Below, one piece after another: positions 37,631 through 47,649 of a DNA stretch of 64,000 nt (position 1 is its first letter; the number at the start of each line of letters is the position of its first letter). Source of the stretch: an uncultured Bacilli bacterium (GTDB lineage Bacteria > Bacillota_I > Bacilli_A > RF39 > UBA660). The DNA lies in NCBI GenBank assembly GCA_944329425.1, contig CALVIG010000001.1, forward strand, positions 160,015 through 224,014. The letters are read 5' to 3'. The position numbers were made by a program, and so were the translations under genes. Below the pieces are notes generated by a model that did no database searches, had not been told where the DNA came from, and was given only the letters and a program-made list of their open reading frames with translations.

Positions 37631-38464
37631 TTAATTTTGAATCTGGTATGCTTTTACCACGTTTTTTAAAAGACATGCAACGGTCATTGGGCCAACGCCA
37701 CCCGGAACGGGGGTTATTAAAGAAGCCTTCTTGCTAACACCATCAAAGTCGACATCACCACGAAGTAGGTTACCCTCTTTATTTATACCAACATCAATTA
37801 TAACAACCCCATCCTTTACCATGTCTTTAGTAATAAGGTTAGGGTGGCCTGCTGCCACGATTAAAACATCGGCCTGTTTAGTATGATTTTTTATATCTAA
37901 ACTTTTAGAATGACATATGCTTAAAGTAGCATCATTTCTTAATAAAAGCTGAATTAAAGGTTTACCAACCAAATTACTTCTTCCAACTAAGCAAACGTTT
38001 TTTCCTGATAAACGAACGTTATAAGCTTTTAAAAGTTCCATTACTCCTAAAGGAGTACATGGCACTAAGCAATCATTTTCTAAAACCAAGTTACCAACGT
38101 TTTGGTAAGTTAACCCATCAACGTCTTTTACCGGGCTTATTGTGTTTATTATTTTACCTTCGTCAAAGCCAAGCGGAAGCGGTAATTGAACAAGTATTCC
38201 GTTAATGCTAATATCATTATTAAGCCTTTTAATTTCATTAATCACTAACTCTTCGGATATGGTATCATTAAACTTTATGTGCTCAAACCTTATCCCCACT
38301 TCTTCGCAAGCCTTCTTTTTATTTTTTATGTATATGCTACTTGCTTTATTATCCCCAACTTGAATAACCGCTAAAGCGGGAGTAATCTTTGTTTCGTTTA
38401 TGATCTGTTTTATATCTTTTCTTATCTCAGTACTTATCTTTATACCATCAATTATGTTATTCAT
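37631..38464 (-). CDS. folD: Methylenetetrahydrofolate dehydrogenase/cyclohydrolase
   Basis: A 277-residue bifunctional enzyme that interconverts 5,10-methylene-THF and 10-formyl-THF with NADP. Signatures: [11 protein letters not shown] near residue 92, [11 protein letters not shown], the nucleotide-binding [10 protein letters not shown] near 165, and [12 protein letters not shown] at the end. It overlaps the glyA stop by 8 bases; the GlyA product is its substrate, so the pair forms a one-carbon module. Confidence 0.97.
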   Translation of the reverse strand: MNNIIDGIKISTEIRKDIKQIINETKITPALAVIQVGDNKASSIYIKNKKKACEEVGIRFEHIKFNDTISEELVINEIKRLNNDISINGILVQLPLPLGFDEGKIINTISPVKDVDGLTYQNVGNLVLENDCLVPCTPLGVMELLKAYNVRLSGKNVCLVGRSNLVGKPLIQLLLRNDATLSICHSKSLDIKNHTKQADVLIVAAGHPNLITKDMVKDGVVIIDVGINKEGNLLRGDVDFDGVSKKASLITPVPGGVGPMTVACLLKNVVKAYQIQN

Positions 38465-39695
38465 ACTTCACCTTCTCATATATTGGGTGTTCATTGCAAA
38501 GTCTTTTAACCCTATCTTTTAAATCGGTTAATATTCTATCATCTTCCGTGTTATGAAGACAAGCGGAAATTATTTTACCAACTTCAACAAAATCTTGCTC
38601 TTTAAATCCCCTTGTTGTCATAGCGGCGGTACCTAACCTTATACCACTAGTAATAAACGGCGTTGTTACGTCATACGGTATCATGTTTTTGTTACAAGTT
38701 ATTCCTATGCTTTCAAGTATTTTTTCCGCTTCTTTACCAGTCATGTTAACGGATTTTTTAACGTCTACCAAAATCAAATGATTATCCGTACCATTTGTAA
38801 CGATTTTAAAACCTTCTATTTTTAAAACATCACATAATATTTTTGCGTTTTTAATTACTTGTTTTTGATAATTTATAAAATCGGTGGACATTGCCTCCGC
38901 AAAGCAAACGGCTTTAGCAGCAATAACGTGCATTAAAGGGCCTCCCTGAATTCCAGGGAAAACCATCTTATCTATTTTTTTAGCTAACACCTCGTCGTTC
39001 GTTAAAATAATTCCCCCTCTTGGTCCCCTTAACGTTTTATGGGTTGTTGAGGTAACAACATCAGCGTATTTACATGGGTTTTGATGTAAACCGGCAGCAA
39101 CTATTCCCGCTATATGTGCCATGTCAACCATAAGGTATGCCCCACAAAAATGAGCAATATCACGAAACTCAGCAAAATCTATTTTTCTAGAATAAGCAGA
39201 AGCTCCCGCAACGATTAACTTTGGTTTTTCTTTTAGAGCTATTTTTCTTACCTCATCATAATTTATTTGACCGGTTTCTTTATCAACGTCATACGATATA
39301 AAATTATAATCCATCCCGCTAAAAGAAAGGTTACTACCATGAGTTAGGTGTCCTCCAGAATTAAGGTTCATTCCCAAAACCTTATCTCCTGGTTTTAAAA
39401 GAGCACGGTAAACAGCCATGTTAGCGGATGAACCTGAGTGAGGCTGGACGTTAACATATTTTACACCAAATAACTTTTTAGCGTTAGAGATTGCCATTTG
39501 TTCAATTTCATCCACGTACTTACACCCACCATAATAACGCTTATTTGGATAACCTTCTGCGTACTTGTTAGTTAAAATACTACCTTGTGCTTTAAGCACG
39601 TTTTCACTAACAAAGTTTTCGGACGCAATTAACTCAATCGTATCTTGCTGTCTTTTTTTCTCCCGTTCTATGGTAGCAAATATTTCATCAACCAT
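38457..39695 (-). CDS. glyA: Serine hydroxymethyltransferase
   Basis: A 412-residue PLP enzyme that converts serine and THF to glycine and methylene-THF. The PLP lysine lies in [14 protein letters not shown] near residue 227; other conserved pieces are [25 protein letters not shown] and [17 protein letters not shown] lies before the ATG. Located 12 bases after addA and overlapping folD, it is part of a five-gene run. Confidence 0.98.
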   Translation of the reverse strand: MVDEIFATIEREKKRQQDTIELIASENFVSENVLKAQGSILTNKYAEGYPNKRYYGGCKYVDEIEQMAISNAKKLFGVKYVNVQPHSGSSANMAVYRALLKPGDKVLGMNLNSGGHLTHGSNLSFSGMDYNFISYDVDKETGQINYDEVRKIALKEKPKLIVAGASAYSRKIDFAEFRDIAHFCGAYLMVDMAHIAGIVAAGLHQNPCKYADVVTSTTHKTLRGPRGGIILTNDEVLAKKIDKMVFPGIQGGPLMHVIAAKAVCFAEAMSTDFINYQKQVIKNAKILCDVLKIEGFKIVTNGTDNHLILVDVKKSVNMTGKEAEKILESIGITCNKNMIPYDVTTPFITSGIRLGTAAMTTRGFKEQDFVEVGKIISACLHNTEDDRILTDLKDRVKRLCNEHPIYEKVKYE

Positions 39696-39706
39696 TTTAT
39701 TACCTC

Positions 39707-42700
39707 CTAAACTTCTATAAATTTATTCAATTTTATAGAATATATGAATTTTCTTACTTTTTTAGCTTTCAAAACATCTTTAACGGCTATTTCATACAAA
39801 TCAAGCTGTACCTTATAACGATCTTTTAACTCTTCGATAAGATCAACGTTATCGGTTTTATAATCCACTATTACGTATGTATCGCTTGTTTTACAAAGTA
39901 AATCAATTACCCCATCAACTAATACATCCATACCTGATAAAGAATCATCATAGTAATTTATTGGTGCTTTAAAAGTTATTTTATATTCTCTTCTTACATC
40001 AGTACTATTTAGTATCATATCATAAATATCAGAAGTTAGGTATGCAAATAACTTATCCATGTTAAGTTTTTTTAAATCTTCTTTAGAAACTACGTTCTTT
40101 TTTACCATGTTATTTAATTCATGGTTTAAATCAGTTATATGATACTTCTTTATTGGTAAGTTTTCTAACACTTTATGATATAAAGTGCCTATGTCAGTGT
40201 GGTTTACACCATCATTTAAAAAGTTAGGTTTTCTAAGAAATTGTTTTTTCTTTTTTATTTCACTAACGCTTACCAAAGAAGGAACTTTAGTAAACTTATC
40301 GTCATATTTAAAATTAAGTACTTTATTTAACCAATCATGGTCAAACTCTCTTGACAAGATACGTTCTTTTACTAAAAACTCACTTTCATTAATTTCATTT
40401 GCATTAATAACGTTAACGTTTAAGTTAAAACGTGCATCTTGGGTTTTTACGTCCATCAAACTATAATCTCTTAAGTTTTTACACATAGGATGTCTTAAGA
40501 AACATGGCATCATAATATCCAGGTAACTTCTTGATGCATCTAAATATAAATTAGACACAACGTCATAATTTCCCATTTTAGATGCAGCTTTGTTAATTAA
40601 GCCTTCCAAATTCCTACTAAATCCCGTTATTATTATCTTTTCTTTAGCCCTTGTTAAAGCTACGTAAAGTATTCTTAGTTCCTCAGAAAGAGCTTTTTTA
40701 AATTCATAGTTTTTAAAGGTCATCATTGGAAGCGAAACGTATTTTACCTTATAATCATCGTTTCTTAAATTAAAAGCCACGTTTAAATCAGTGTTAATCA
40801 TTAAATCATTTTTTAAATCTTTAAGGTTAAACCCCCTTCCGGTTTCACTTAAAAAAACCACCGGATACTCTAACCCTTTTGATTTATGAATCGTGGTTAT
40901 AAGAACGTTATCTTCATTAGATAAAGGATTTACACCTTCTAAAGTTCCCTTATTTAAAATAATGTTTTCTATGTAAGTAATAAATTCATGAAGGCTTTTA
41001 CATTCAAATAAATTAGCATGGTTCAACATGTGTATAAGGTTTTTAACACGGTTACCACCTTGTTTTAAACCTCCTATTACCGCTAACAAATCAAAGTCTT
41101 TATACACTTTATTTAATAATTTATAAACGGAATTATTATTAGCATAACTTTTAAGCTCTAATAACAAGTTTAAAACTTTATTAACGCATTCATTACTACT
41201 TTCCATCATGTTTTCATATAAAGACACGTTTTTATTTAACGCTCTTAAACTTACTACATCATCTAAACTTACGTCTATCAAATCAGAGTTTAAAACACTC
41301 ATCAACGATATGTCATCATATGGGTTATCCACTGCCTTTAACAAGCTAATTACTAACTTAATTTCATAGTTATCAAAATATTCATGTGAAACCTCAGAGT
41401 ACGCACTTATGTTTCTTTTATTAAGTGCTTTAATATAAAGATCACTGTTACTAAGAGATCTTAGCAAAATAACTATATCACTTGGTTTTAACTTACGCCA
41501 TAATCCCTTTTTGTTATCAAATACCTTGTAACCATTACTTAACATATCCTTTATCTTATCCGCAACTACGATGGCTTCTTTTTGAGCGTTAGTAAGTTCA
41601 TCGTCTTCGTCTTCACTTTTTACCTTTCCGTCGATTAATAAAACTTCAGGATCTAAGTTATCACCCTGTTCAAAATTAGCTCCCAAATAAAGCATTTCAT
41701 CCTTATCATAACTAACCTCTCCAAAGTAACTGGTCATGGTATTAGAAAAAATAAAGTTACAAAAGTCTAAAACTTCTTTTCTACTTCTAAAGTTTTTAGA
41801 TAAAGTAATCAATAAAGGAAACGATTCTTTACTAGCCTTTTGCTTATCCTCATTAAAAATTTCAGGGCAAGCACTTCTGAATCTATATATACTTTGTTTT
41901 ACGTCTCCAACAACGAAAAGATTAGAATCATCATTTGATATAGCGTTAAAAATAACGTTTTGTAAATTATTAGTATCTTGATACTCATCAATTAGTATTT
42001 CTTTATACCTTAAAGACAATTCCTTTGCAAGTTTAGTTTTATGATTATCTTTTATCAAAAGCTCAATAACAAAGTGCGCTATATCAGAAAAAGAATACGC
42101 GTTTATTTTTTTCTTTTCTTCTAACAACTTTTCTTTAAAGGTGTTTATAAAATCAAACAAAGTAACTAACGTTTTTCTAGTTATTTCTTGCTCTTTTTTA
42201 AATCTATCTTCGGTTATAAAGCCAAGTTCAAAATAATCTTTTTGAATAACTTTCTTTAAATCATCTCTTATGGTTTTATACCTTATTATGATAGGATCAT
42301 CTTTAAAACCTTTCGGTGTTGATAGTCTATCAAAAGAAATGCTTCTAATAAGGGATGATAGTTCATCTAAATCTTTTACCAAAAGGAAGTTATTTATAAA
42401 CTTTCTTTCGTTTTCGATAACTACTAAAACCCGTTCAAACGTTTTATCTTCTTTGAAAAGATCAATTATTTCATCATAAATTTGGGTAAATGATTCCATT
42501 TTTTGCTTAACTTGATTTAACATTAGATCTCTATGAAAATGATTATTACTTGAATACTTCGAAATACTATCTTTTATAAACTCATTTGGAAAAGCAATCG
42601 TATCTAGGTAGGAGCTTATTTTTAAAACTGGCTCCTTAATTAAAAGTTCACCTTCGGTTTTAAACATCTTAAGCACGTCACTAAAACCTTCAAGATTAGT

Positions 42701-43132
42701 AAAAGCATTTTCTAAAACTTCTTTTAGTACTTTATTTTTAATGATTTTTTCTTCTTCCTGAGACAAAATACTAAAGTTTCTATCAATTTTTAACTTATCA
42801 AAGTTTTCTTTAACAAGGTTATTATAAAAAGCATCCATTGTGGTAATTTGAGCTGTTTCAACGAGCTGCAACTGGTTTTTCAAATGATTATTATCTGGAT
42901 TTTTAACCGTGGCATTTACTATTTCTTTTTTTATTCTTTCCTTCATTTCTTGTGCGGCAGCATTAGTAAAAGTAACGATTAAAAGATCATCAATGTTGCC
43001 TCCATCAGTAACATAGGTTATTACCCTTTGGGATAAAACGGCGGTTTTACCACTTCCAGCTGCAGCACTAACGATTATTTTACCCCCTCTTGAAGTAATT
43101 GCTTTTTTTTGGTCATCAGTCCAACTAGGCAT
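39707..43132 (-). CDS. addA: ATP-dependent helicase/nuclease subunit A
   Basis: About 1141 residues. UvrD-like helicase with Walker [17 protein letters not shown] near the N-terminus, DEYQDTN (motif II), [17 protein letters not shown] and [10 protein letters not shown]. The C-terminal RecB-like nuclease domain has [11 protein letters not shown] and DGVIDLL...VDYKTD. With AddB it resects double-strand breaks for recombination. The start at 43132 is chosen because GAGGGTG lies 6 bases upstream; it overlaps the addB end by 8 bases. Confidence 0.97.
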   Translation of the reverse strand: MPSWTDDQKKAITSRGGKIIVSAAAGSGKTAVLSQRVITYVTDGGNIDDLLIVTFTNAAAQEMKERIKKEIVNATVKNPDNNHLKNQLQLVETAQITTMDAFYNNLVKENFDKLKIDRNFSILSQEEEKIIKNKVLKEVLENAFTNLEGFSDVLKMFKTEGELLIKEPVLKISSYLDTIAFPNEFIKDSISKYSSNNHFHRDLMLNQVKQKMESFTQIYDEIIDLFKEDKTFERVLVVIENERKFINNFLLVKDLDELSSLIRSISFDRLSTPKGFKDDPIIIRYKTIRDDLKKVIQKDYFELGFITEDRFKKEQEITRKTLVTLFDFINTFKEKLLEEKKKINAYSFSDIAHFVIELLIKDNHKTKLAKELSLRYKEILIDEYQDTNNLQNVIFNAISNDDSNLFVVGDVKQSIYRFRSACPEIFNEDKQKASKESFPLLITLSKNFRSRKEVLDFCNFIFSNTMTSYFGEVSYDKDEMLYLGANFEQGDNLDPEVLLIDGKVKSEDEDDELTNAQKEAIVVADKIKDMLSNGYKVFDNKKGLWRKLKPSDIVILLRSLSNSDLYIKALNKRNISAYSEVSHEYFDNYEIKLVISLLKAVDNPYDDISLMSVLNSDLIDVSLDDVVSLRALNKNVSLYENMMESSNECVNKVLNLLLELKSYANNNSVYKLLNKVYKDFDLLAVIGGLKQGGNRVKNLIHMLNHANLFECKSLHEFITYIENIILNKGTLEGVNPLSNEDNVLITTIHKSKGLEYPVVFLSETGRGFNLKDLKNDLMINTDLNVAFNLRNDDYKVKYVSLPMMTFKNYEFKKALSEELRILYVALTRAKEKIIITGFSRNLEGLINKAASKMGNYDVVSNLYLDASRSYLDIMMPCFLRHPMCKNLRDYSLMDVKTQDARFNLNVNVINANEINESEFLVKERILSREFDHDWLNKVLNFKYDDKFTKVPSLVSVSEIKKKKQFLRKPNFLNDGVNHTDIGTLYHKVLENLPIKKYHITDLNHELNNMVKKNVVSKEDLKKLNMDKLFAYLTSDIYDMILNSTDVRREYKITFKAPINYYDDSLSGMDVLVDGVIDLLCKTSDTYVIVDYKTDNVDLIEELKDRYKVQLDLYEIAVKDVLKAKKVRKFIYSIKLNKFIEV

Positions 43133-46010
43133 CTTTTTCACCCTCTAACTTTTCAAACACCTCTTTATTAGAATAACTAGGTATTTTTATTTTTTTATCT
43201 ATTTCTTGATCAAATTTACAAATGCTCTTAAATTTACAATATTCACAAACATCAGTATCTTTGTTTTTTGGGTTTACCAAAACCTTTCCATCCAATATAT
43301 CATTTCCTATTGTTTTTAAGGTTTTTTTAACGCTATCAAATAACAAATCTAAGCTTTCTACGTTATAAATCTTTTCTTCTGAAAGTTTACCTCTTTGGAA
43401 TATATCAGCATAAGTACTAAATAAATCGCCGCCCAAAGCATCATATATAACTTTATCGTAATTTAGCATACCATTCATTTTTAACCTGTTAACGATACTA
43501 AGATTAAGTTCCTCCTTGGTTAGGTTTCTGCTTACACAAGTTTCCTTCAATAAGGATGGATAATAAAAGAAACCCGCTGGAATAAGTTTTTTACCATGGT
43601 TAATACCATTTTCTTTTATGGAAAAAACGTATAAAAGCATCTGAAGGTTAAGGCCTGCTAAAACGTCATCTAACCTAAATTTCTTGTTACCAGTCTTATA
43701 ATCAATCACACGATAATAATGATTTTCTTCATCATCAAACACGTCAATTCTATCTACCGTACCAATTATCGATAAATCACCATTATCTAGTTTTATGTTT
43801 ATTGGTTTAATCTTTTCTAAATTTCCTATTTTAAACTCAAAATACTTAGGTTTAAATTTAGATATCTTCTGTTCGTTAATAATGTTTTTTAATATTATGG
43901 AAACGTTTTTACTAAGCTCTTTTATCGTGTATAAAGTAACGTTATTAACTAACTTATTATTATCTTCTAAATAATTAGAAGCGTATTTTTCTATTAGCTG
44001 TAAAGCATTTTCTTCGTTTAGAAAATCATAATCATTTTTAATGATATTTTCTAAGACGTAGTGCACGAAAGTTCCCACTTCCCTACTATCAAATAAATGT
44101 TTTTCTTTAACTTTAAGTTTTAGTCCGTACTGACAAAAATGATAAAAGGCACATTTACAATATGTTTCTATACTACTTGGACTTACAACCAAGTTATTTG
44201 TGTATAATTTAACCGCATTAACATTACTAATTTTTTTATTTATGTCATGCTTATTTGATTTATTTATATGGTTAAAAATAGGTATATTGCATGGTAAAAC
44301 CTCGTTTTTAGATAATTTAAGTGCATAATCATTTTCTATTAACGAAACGTTATAAATACGCTCGTCTAATTCTTCGATAAATTTTAAGTTAAGCAAATCA
44401 TTAGAAAAGTTTTTAAGCTTTAAATCTGGTGATAATTTATGATAAGTTATCATAACAAAATCATTATTAAGCACTTTAGACAAATTATAATTTTCTTCTT
44501 TTTGAAAATTATTCGCTAACTTAATTAATTGTTCTTTTTTTAAATCAGAAAAAGAAATAAGCCCTGGTAATTTAAAACTGCCTGGTAATACATCACTACT
44601 TGCACCAATTAAATAAACGAATTTTTTATCCTCAAAATTAGCATCTTTCATGCTAGTTATGCACACTTCATCAACCATGGAAACGCTTTTTGAAGAAAGC
44701 AAATTAACGTTACTAATTACCGAAAACAATTCACCAATTCCCATATCAATATCCAAGTAATCATTTATGTTTTCTAATAAACTAATAAAGTTAGATAACC
44801 CTTCAGCATCTTTTTCATTTAACTTTTCATCAATTTTTTCTTCAGATAAATAAGTATAAAACCACTTTAAGTTAGCGCTAACGCTCTTTTCATTAAAAAC
44901 GTTTTCTAATAAACATTTAATTGGTAAAACAACGCTATCTTTTATATCATTTAGTTTTTGAAGTAGTTTTTTATCTTTATCAGTAAAAGCCTTATTTCCA
45001 TTTGGATTATACGTAAAAGGTTTATAAAAGTTTTCGTTTTCTAAATTCCATTCATAAACGTAATTATCTATTTTGTCTACTTCTAAAGAAGTAACGTTAA
45101 ATAAATCAAGCTTAAGTAAATTAATAAAATTTAAATAAGAAAAATCACCATTTAACATGTTAGAAAATAGTTTTATAAACCTGCTGGTTAAAACCCCACT
45201 TTGTTTCTTTTTAGAATAAGGAATATCAAAAATTAAATCCATGTATGGTAAATACGTATCAATATCATTAGAAACAATTATAAAATCATGATACTTATTA
45301 CCTTCCATTACTTTTTTGGATATATCATTAAGAACGAAAGAAAGTTCATCTTGAACGTCGTTTAATCCTTTAAAAACGACTTCTTTACCATCATAACTTT
45401 TAAAATCCAATTTTAAATTAGTTTTATCAACCATGGATAATTTATCAAATAAGTTTTCATTATTTAAAAGTTTAGGTAAAACGTAAACAAATCCATCATC
45501 ACTCATTTTTTTGAATATCTTAAGTTCTTTATCATCAAGGTATTCCAGGTTTAAAAATAAATAATTAGAATTAAACTTAGTATTGTTAATAACCCAATTT
45601 AAAACCATTTTATAATTAATTAACCCTTTTTTCTTTAAAAGTTCCTCATATTCATGATATATCGTGCTTAAATCACTTACTTTGTTACTAAAAATCAAAT
45701 CATACTCATCATAATTTTGATAAGTCTCTAACAAATCATTTACAAAAGAAACTGAGTAAAAGTCTTTATAACGTTTCAGTTTATCCTTAACGTTTAAAAA
45801 GGCTTTAAGCATGATGATAAATTCCTGAAATTTATTAGTTAACTTACCATTACCATCATAGTTATCTAAAACAAGTTTTCTTGGCGTAGTAATGTTATAA
45901 CAATTACCATAATATTTATTTTTATAATACTGCTCGCTAAAAGAAGGTACGATTACAATACTGTCTTTAATAATACAATCCATATCTTTTTCATTTATTA
46001 TCTTCATCAT
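43125..46010 (-). CDS. addB: ATP-dependent nuclease subunit B
   Basis: A 961-residue partner of AddA. The helicase-like N-terminal part is degenerate. The C-terminal nuclease region shows CKCAFYHFCQYGLKL near residue 630, GTFVHYVLENII, VDRIDVF and VIDYKTGNKKF, then CEYCKFKSICKFD near 930; the four Cys would hold the [4Fe-4S] cluster known for AddB. It is shorter than the usual 1150-residue AddB. First gene of the addB-addA-glyA-folD-smr run. Confidence 0.94.
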   Translation of the reverse strand: MMKIINEKDMDCIIKDSIVIVPSFSEQYYKNKYYGNCYNITTPRKLVLDNYDGNGKLTNKFQEFIIMLKAFLNVKDKLKRYKDFYSVSFVNDLLETYQNYDEYDLIFSNKVSDLSTIYHEYEELLKKKGLINYKMVLNWVINNTKFNSNYLFLNLEYLDDKELKIFKKMSDDGFVYVLPKLLNNENLFDKLSMVDKTNLKLDFKSYDGKEVVFKGLNDVQDELSFVLNDISKKVMEGNKYHDFIIVSNDIDTYLPYMDLIFDIPYSKKKQSGVLTSRFIKLFSNMLNGDFSYLNFINLLKLDLFNVTSLEVDKIDNYVYEWNLENENFYKPFTYNPNGNKAFTDKDKKLLQKLNDIKDSVVLPIKCLLENVFNEKSVSANLKWFYTYLSEEKIDEKLNEKDAEGLSNFISLLENINDYLDIDMGIGELFSVISNVNLLSSKSVSMVDEVCITSMKDANFEDKKFVYLIGASSDVLPGSFKLPGLISFSDLKKEQLIKLANNFQKEENYNLSKVLNNDFVMITYHKLSPDLKLKNFSNDLLNLKFIEELDERIYNVSLIENDYALKLSKNEVLPCNIPIFNHINKSNKHDINKKISNVNAVKLYTNNLVVSPSSIETYCKCAFYHFCQYGLKLKVKEKHLFDSREVGTFVHYVLENIIKNDYDFLNEENALQLIEKYASNYLEDNNKLVNNVTLYTIKELSKNVSIILKNIINEQKISKFKPKYFEFKIGNLEKIKPINIKLDNGDLSIIGTVDRIDVFDDEENHYYRVIDYKTGNKKFRLDDVLAGLNLQMLLYVFSIKENGINHGKKLIPAGFFYYPSLLKETCVSRNLTKEELNLSIVNRLKMNGMLNYDKVIYDALGGDLFSTYADIFQRGKLSEEKIYNVESLDLLFDSVKKTLKTIGNDILDGKVLVNPKNKDTDVCEYCKFKSICKFDQEIDKKIKIPSYSNKEVFEKLEGEKDA

Positions 46011-46054
46011 AATAACACCTTCTTTTTCTTAATTATTATAACAAAATATTTAAA

Positions 46055-46083
46055 AAAAAAGAACCCGGCAAGGGTCTTTTAAA
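46055..46083 (-). terminator. Terminator of the third TasA-like gene
   Basis: An AAGACCC/GGGTTCTT stem with a one-base bulge and a 5-base loop is followed on the minus strand by T9. Confidence 0.65.
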
Positions 46084-46088
46084 TTTTA

Positions 46089-46709
46089 TTAATTTGCGGA
46101 TTGTTCAAAGCCTAACGTCATGTTATATTGCATAGTTGCTTGCCCATTTGATAACTCAGGTTGTGATTCTAAACCTAGCATATCTGAATCCATCCACATG
46201 TTATAGATATAAAAATCTACAGATTCTCCAGTTTGTAAAGTTACAGTTGCTTCTTCTAATGCTCCATCACCGTTAGCGGAAATTAATTCATTATTTTTAC
46301 GAACTTCGTAATATCCAAATAATGCAGTTGTTTTATCTAAATAAAATACGTCACCTACATCAGTCATATTTGAAGCTACATTATTTGATGAATCAACCGT
46401 CTTTAATACTGCTGGTATTGATCCGTTATTTGTTACCGTTACCTTGAAAATTGAAAAATCAGTTGGCTTAGATAGTTTACTAGTTGTTGTTATTTCATTA
46501 CCTTCAACTTGGCATGAACCCGTTCCAGTTGATGCTGATGTTTCTTGGTCTTCTCCCCAACTAATATCTTCATCAACAAACTCACATGCATAACTTAAAT
46601 TAAAATCTCCTTGAGCGGTTGCCGTTCCACTTATGGTTAACGTATCTGAAAATATTGCATATCCTACCGCTACTACAAGTATTAGAGCTATTACTCCTAT
46701 TATTATCAT
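46089..46709 (-). CDS. TasA/camelysin-like secreted protein, out of frame at a poly-A tract
   Basis: A 206-residue open frame starting at an internal ATG. It has the hydrophobic GVIALILVVAVGYAIFSDTL shared with two paralogs in this window and a beta-rich Asn/Thr/Gly-rich body, the pattern of SipW-processed TasA/CalY-like proteins, ending with a conserved SDMLGLESQP segment. The expected start is the ATG at 46723, which has AAGGAT 7 bases upstream, but the tract ATG-A10-C-ATG is one A short: paralogs read MKKKNMII there, while here translation ends after four codons. An A11 variant would restore the full 5' end. See findings. Confidence 0.72.
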   Translation of the reverse strand: MIIIGVIALILVVAVGYAIFSDTLTISGTATAQGDFNLSYACEFVDEDISWGEDQETSASTGTGSCQVEGNEITTTSKLSKPTDFSIFKVTVTNNGSIPAVLKTVDSSNNVASNMTDVGDVFYLDKTTALFGYYEVRKNNELISANGDGALEEATVTLQTGESVDFYIYNMWMDSDMLGLESQPELSNGQATMQYNMTLGFEQSAN

Positions 46710-46792
46710 GTTTTTTTTTTCATCTTTTTTATCCTTACTCCTTTTAAAATATTAAAGTATAATCTTTTTATTATTTGTTTACCTAACAAAAA

Positions 46793-47497
46793 TTAGTTAT
46801 TAGTTACTTGACTAAAAGTAAATTCACTCGTCATTGTTTGCTTAAATAAAACTTTGTTTGAACCCTCAATGGTTTCACCCAAATTACCCCAATGAGTGTT
46901 TGAAACTAAAAATATACTTTCTCCTGCATCAAGAACAATATTTTCCATTTTTTCATCAAAAAATTGAAGTACATCATCAAGACTACTCTCGTTAGCTATT
47001 ACAACAGTACCATCTTCTTTTTCGAAACCAACCAACTTGTTATATAACATATTTTCTTCTGGTTCTACAATATTAGAATCGCAATCAGTAAAATCATTAG
47101 TATCGTAATTACCAACACATGATTCAATGGTAACTTGGCTTCCAGTTGTCAAATTAAGTTGTGCTGGTATGCTACCAGTATTAGTTATTTTTATGGTAAA
47201 ATTTCTCGTTGCACCTGGTTGTAGTAATTTTGCACTATAAGTAACCTTATTATCATTTGCAGTACAACTATCACCACTATAATTGTTATCAGCATCTATT
47301 GGTTCTGAATGTATTAAATTAGCATTTAAAAATCCTTCATTAGTGATTCCTGGCGTGCATGTTGTCGTTATGCTAAAATCTCCTTTCGCAGTTGCACTTC
47401 CGTTTATCGTTAATGTATCAGAAAATAATGCATATCCTACCGCTACTACTAATATTAGTGCTATTACTCCTATTATTATCATGTTTTTCTTTTTCAT
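46793..47497 (-). CDS. TasA/camelysin-like secreted protein
   Basis: About 234 residues. N-terminus MKKKNMIIIGVIALILVVAV, then ALFSDTLTINGSATAKGDF, a SipW-type signal peptide in which cleavage is expected near the SDTLT region. The body is acidic and beta-rich, with a CTPG / CTAND / ESCVGNYDTNDFTDCD Cys pattern. TasA/CalY relatives form extracellular fibres or surface layers in other Bacilli. GGAGG lies 10 bases before the ATG. A 90-bp upstream region is nearly the same as that of the 50394-50999 gene. SipW itself is not in the window. Confidence 0.78.
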   Translation of the reverse strand: MKKKNMIIIGVIALILVVAVGYALFSDTLTINGSATAKGDFSITTTCTPGITNEGFLNANLIHSEPIDADNNYSGDSCTANDNKVTYSAKLLQPGATRNFTIKITNTGSIPAQLNLTTGSQVTIESCVGNYDTNDFTDCDSNIVEPEENMLYNKLVGFEKEDGTVVIANESSLDDVLQFFDEKMENIVLDAGESIFLVSNTHWGNLGETIEGSNKVLFKQTMTSEFTFSQVTNN

Positions 47498-47649
47498 CTT
47501 TTTACTTCCTCCTATTATGTATTTTAACACATACCTTTATCATTATTCATAACTACATATTGATATTTACATTTGTTTACAAAAATATGAGTTAAAACGG
47601 AATTTATATAAATATTTAAAAAACGTACTAATTAGTACGTTTCTTACTT

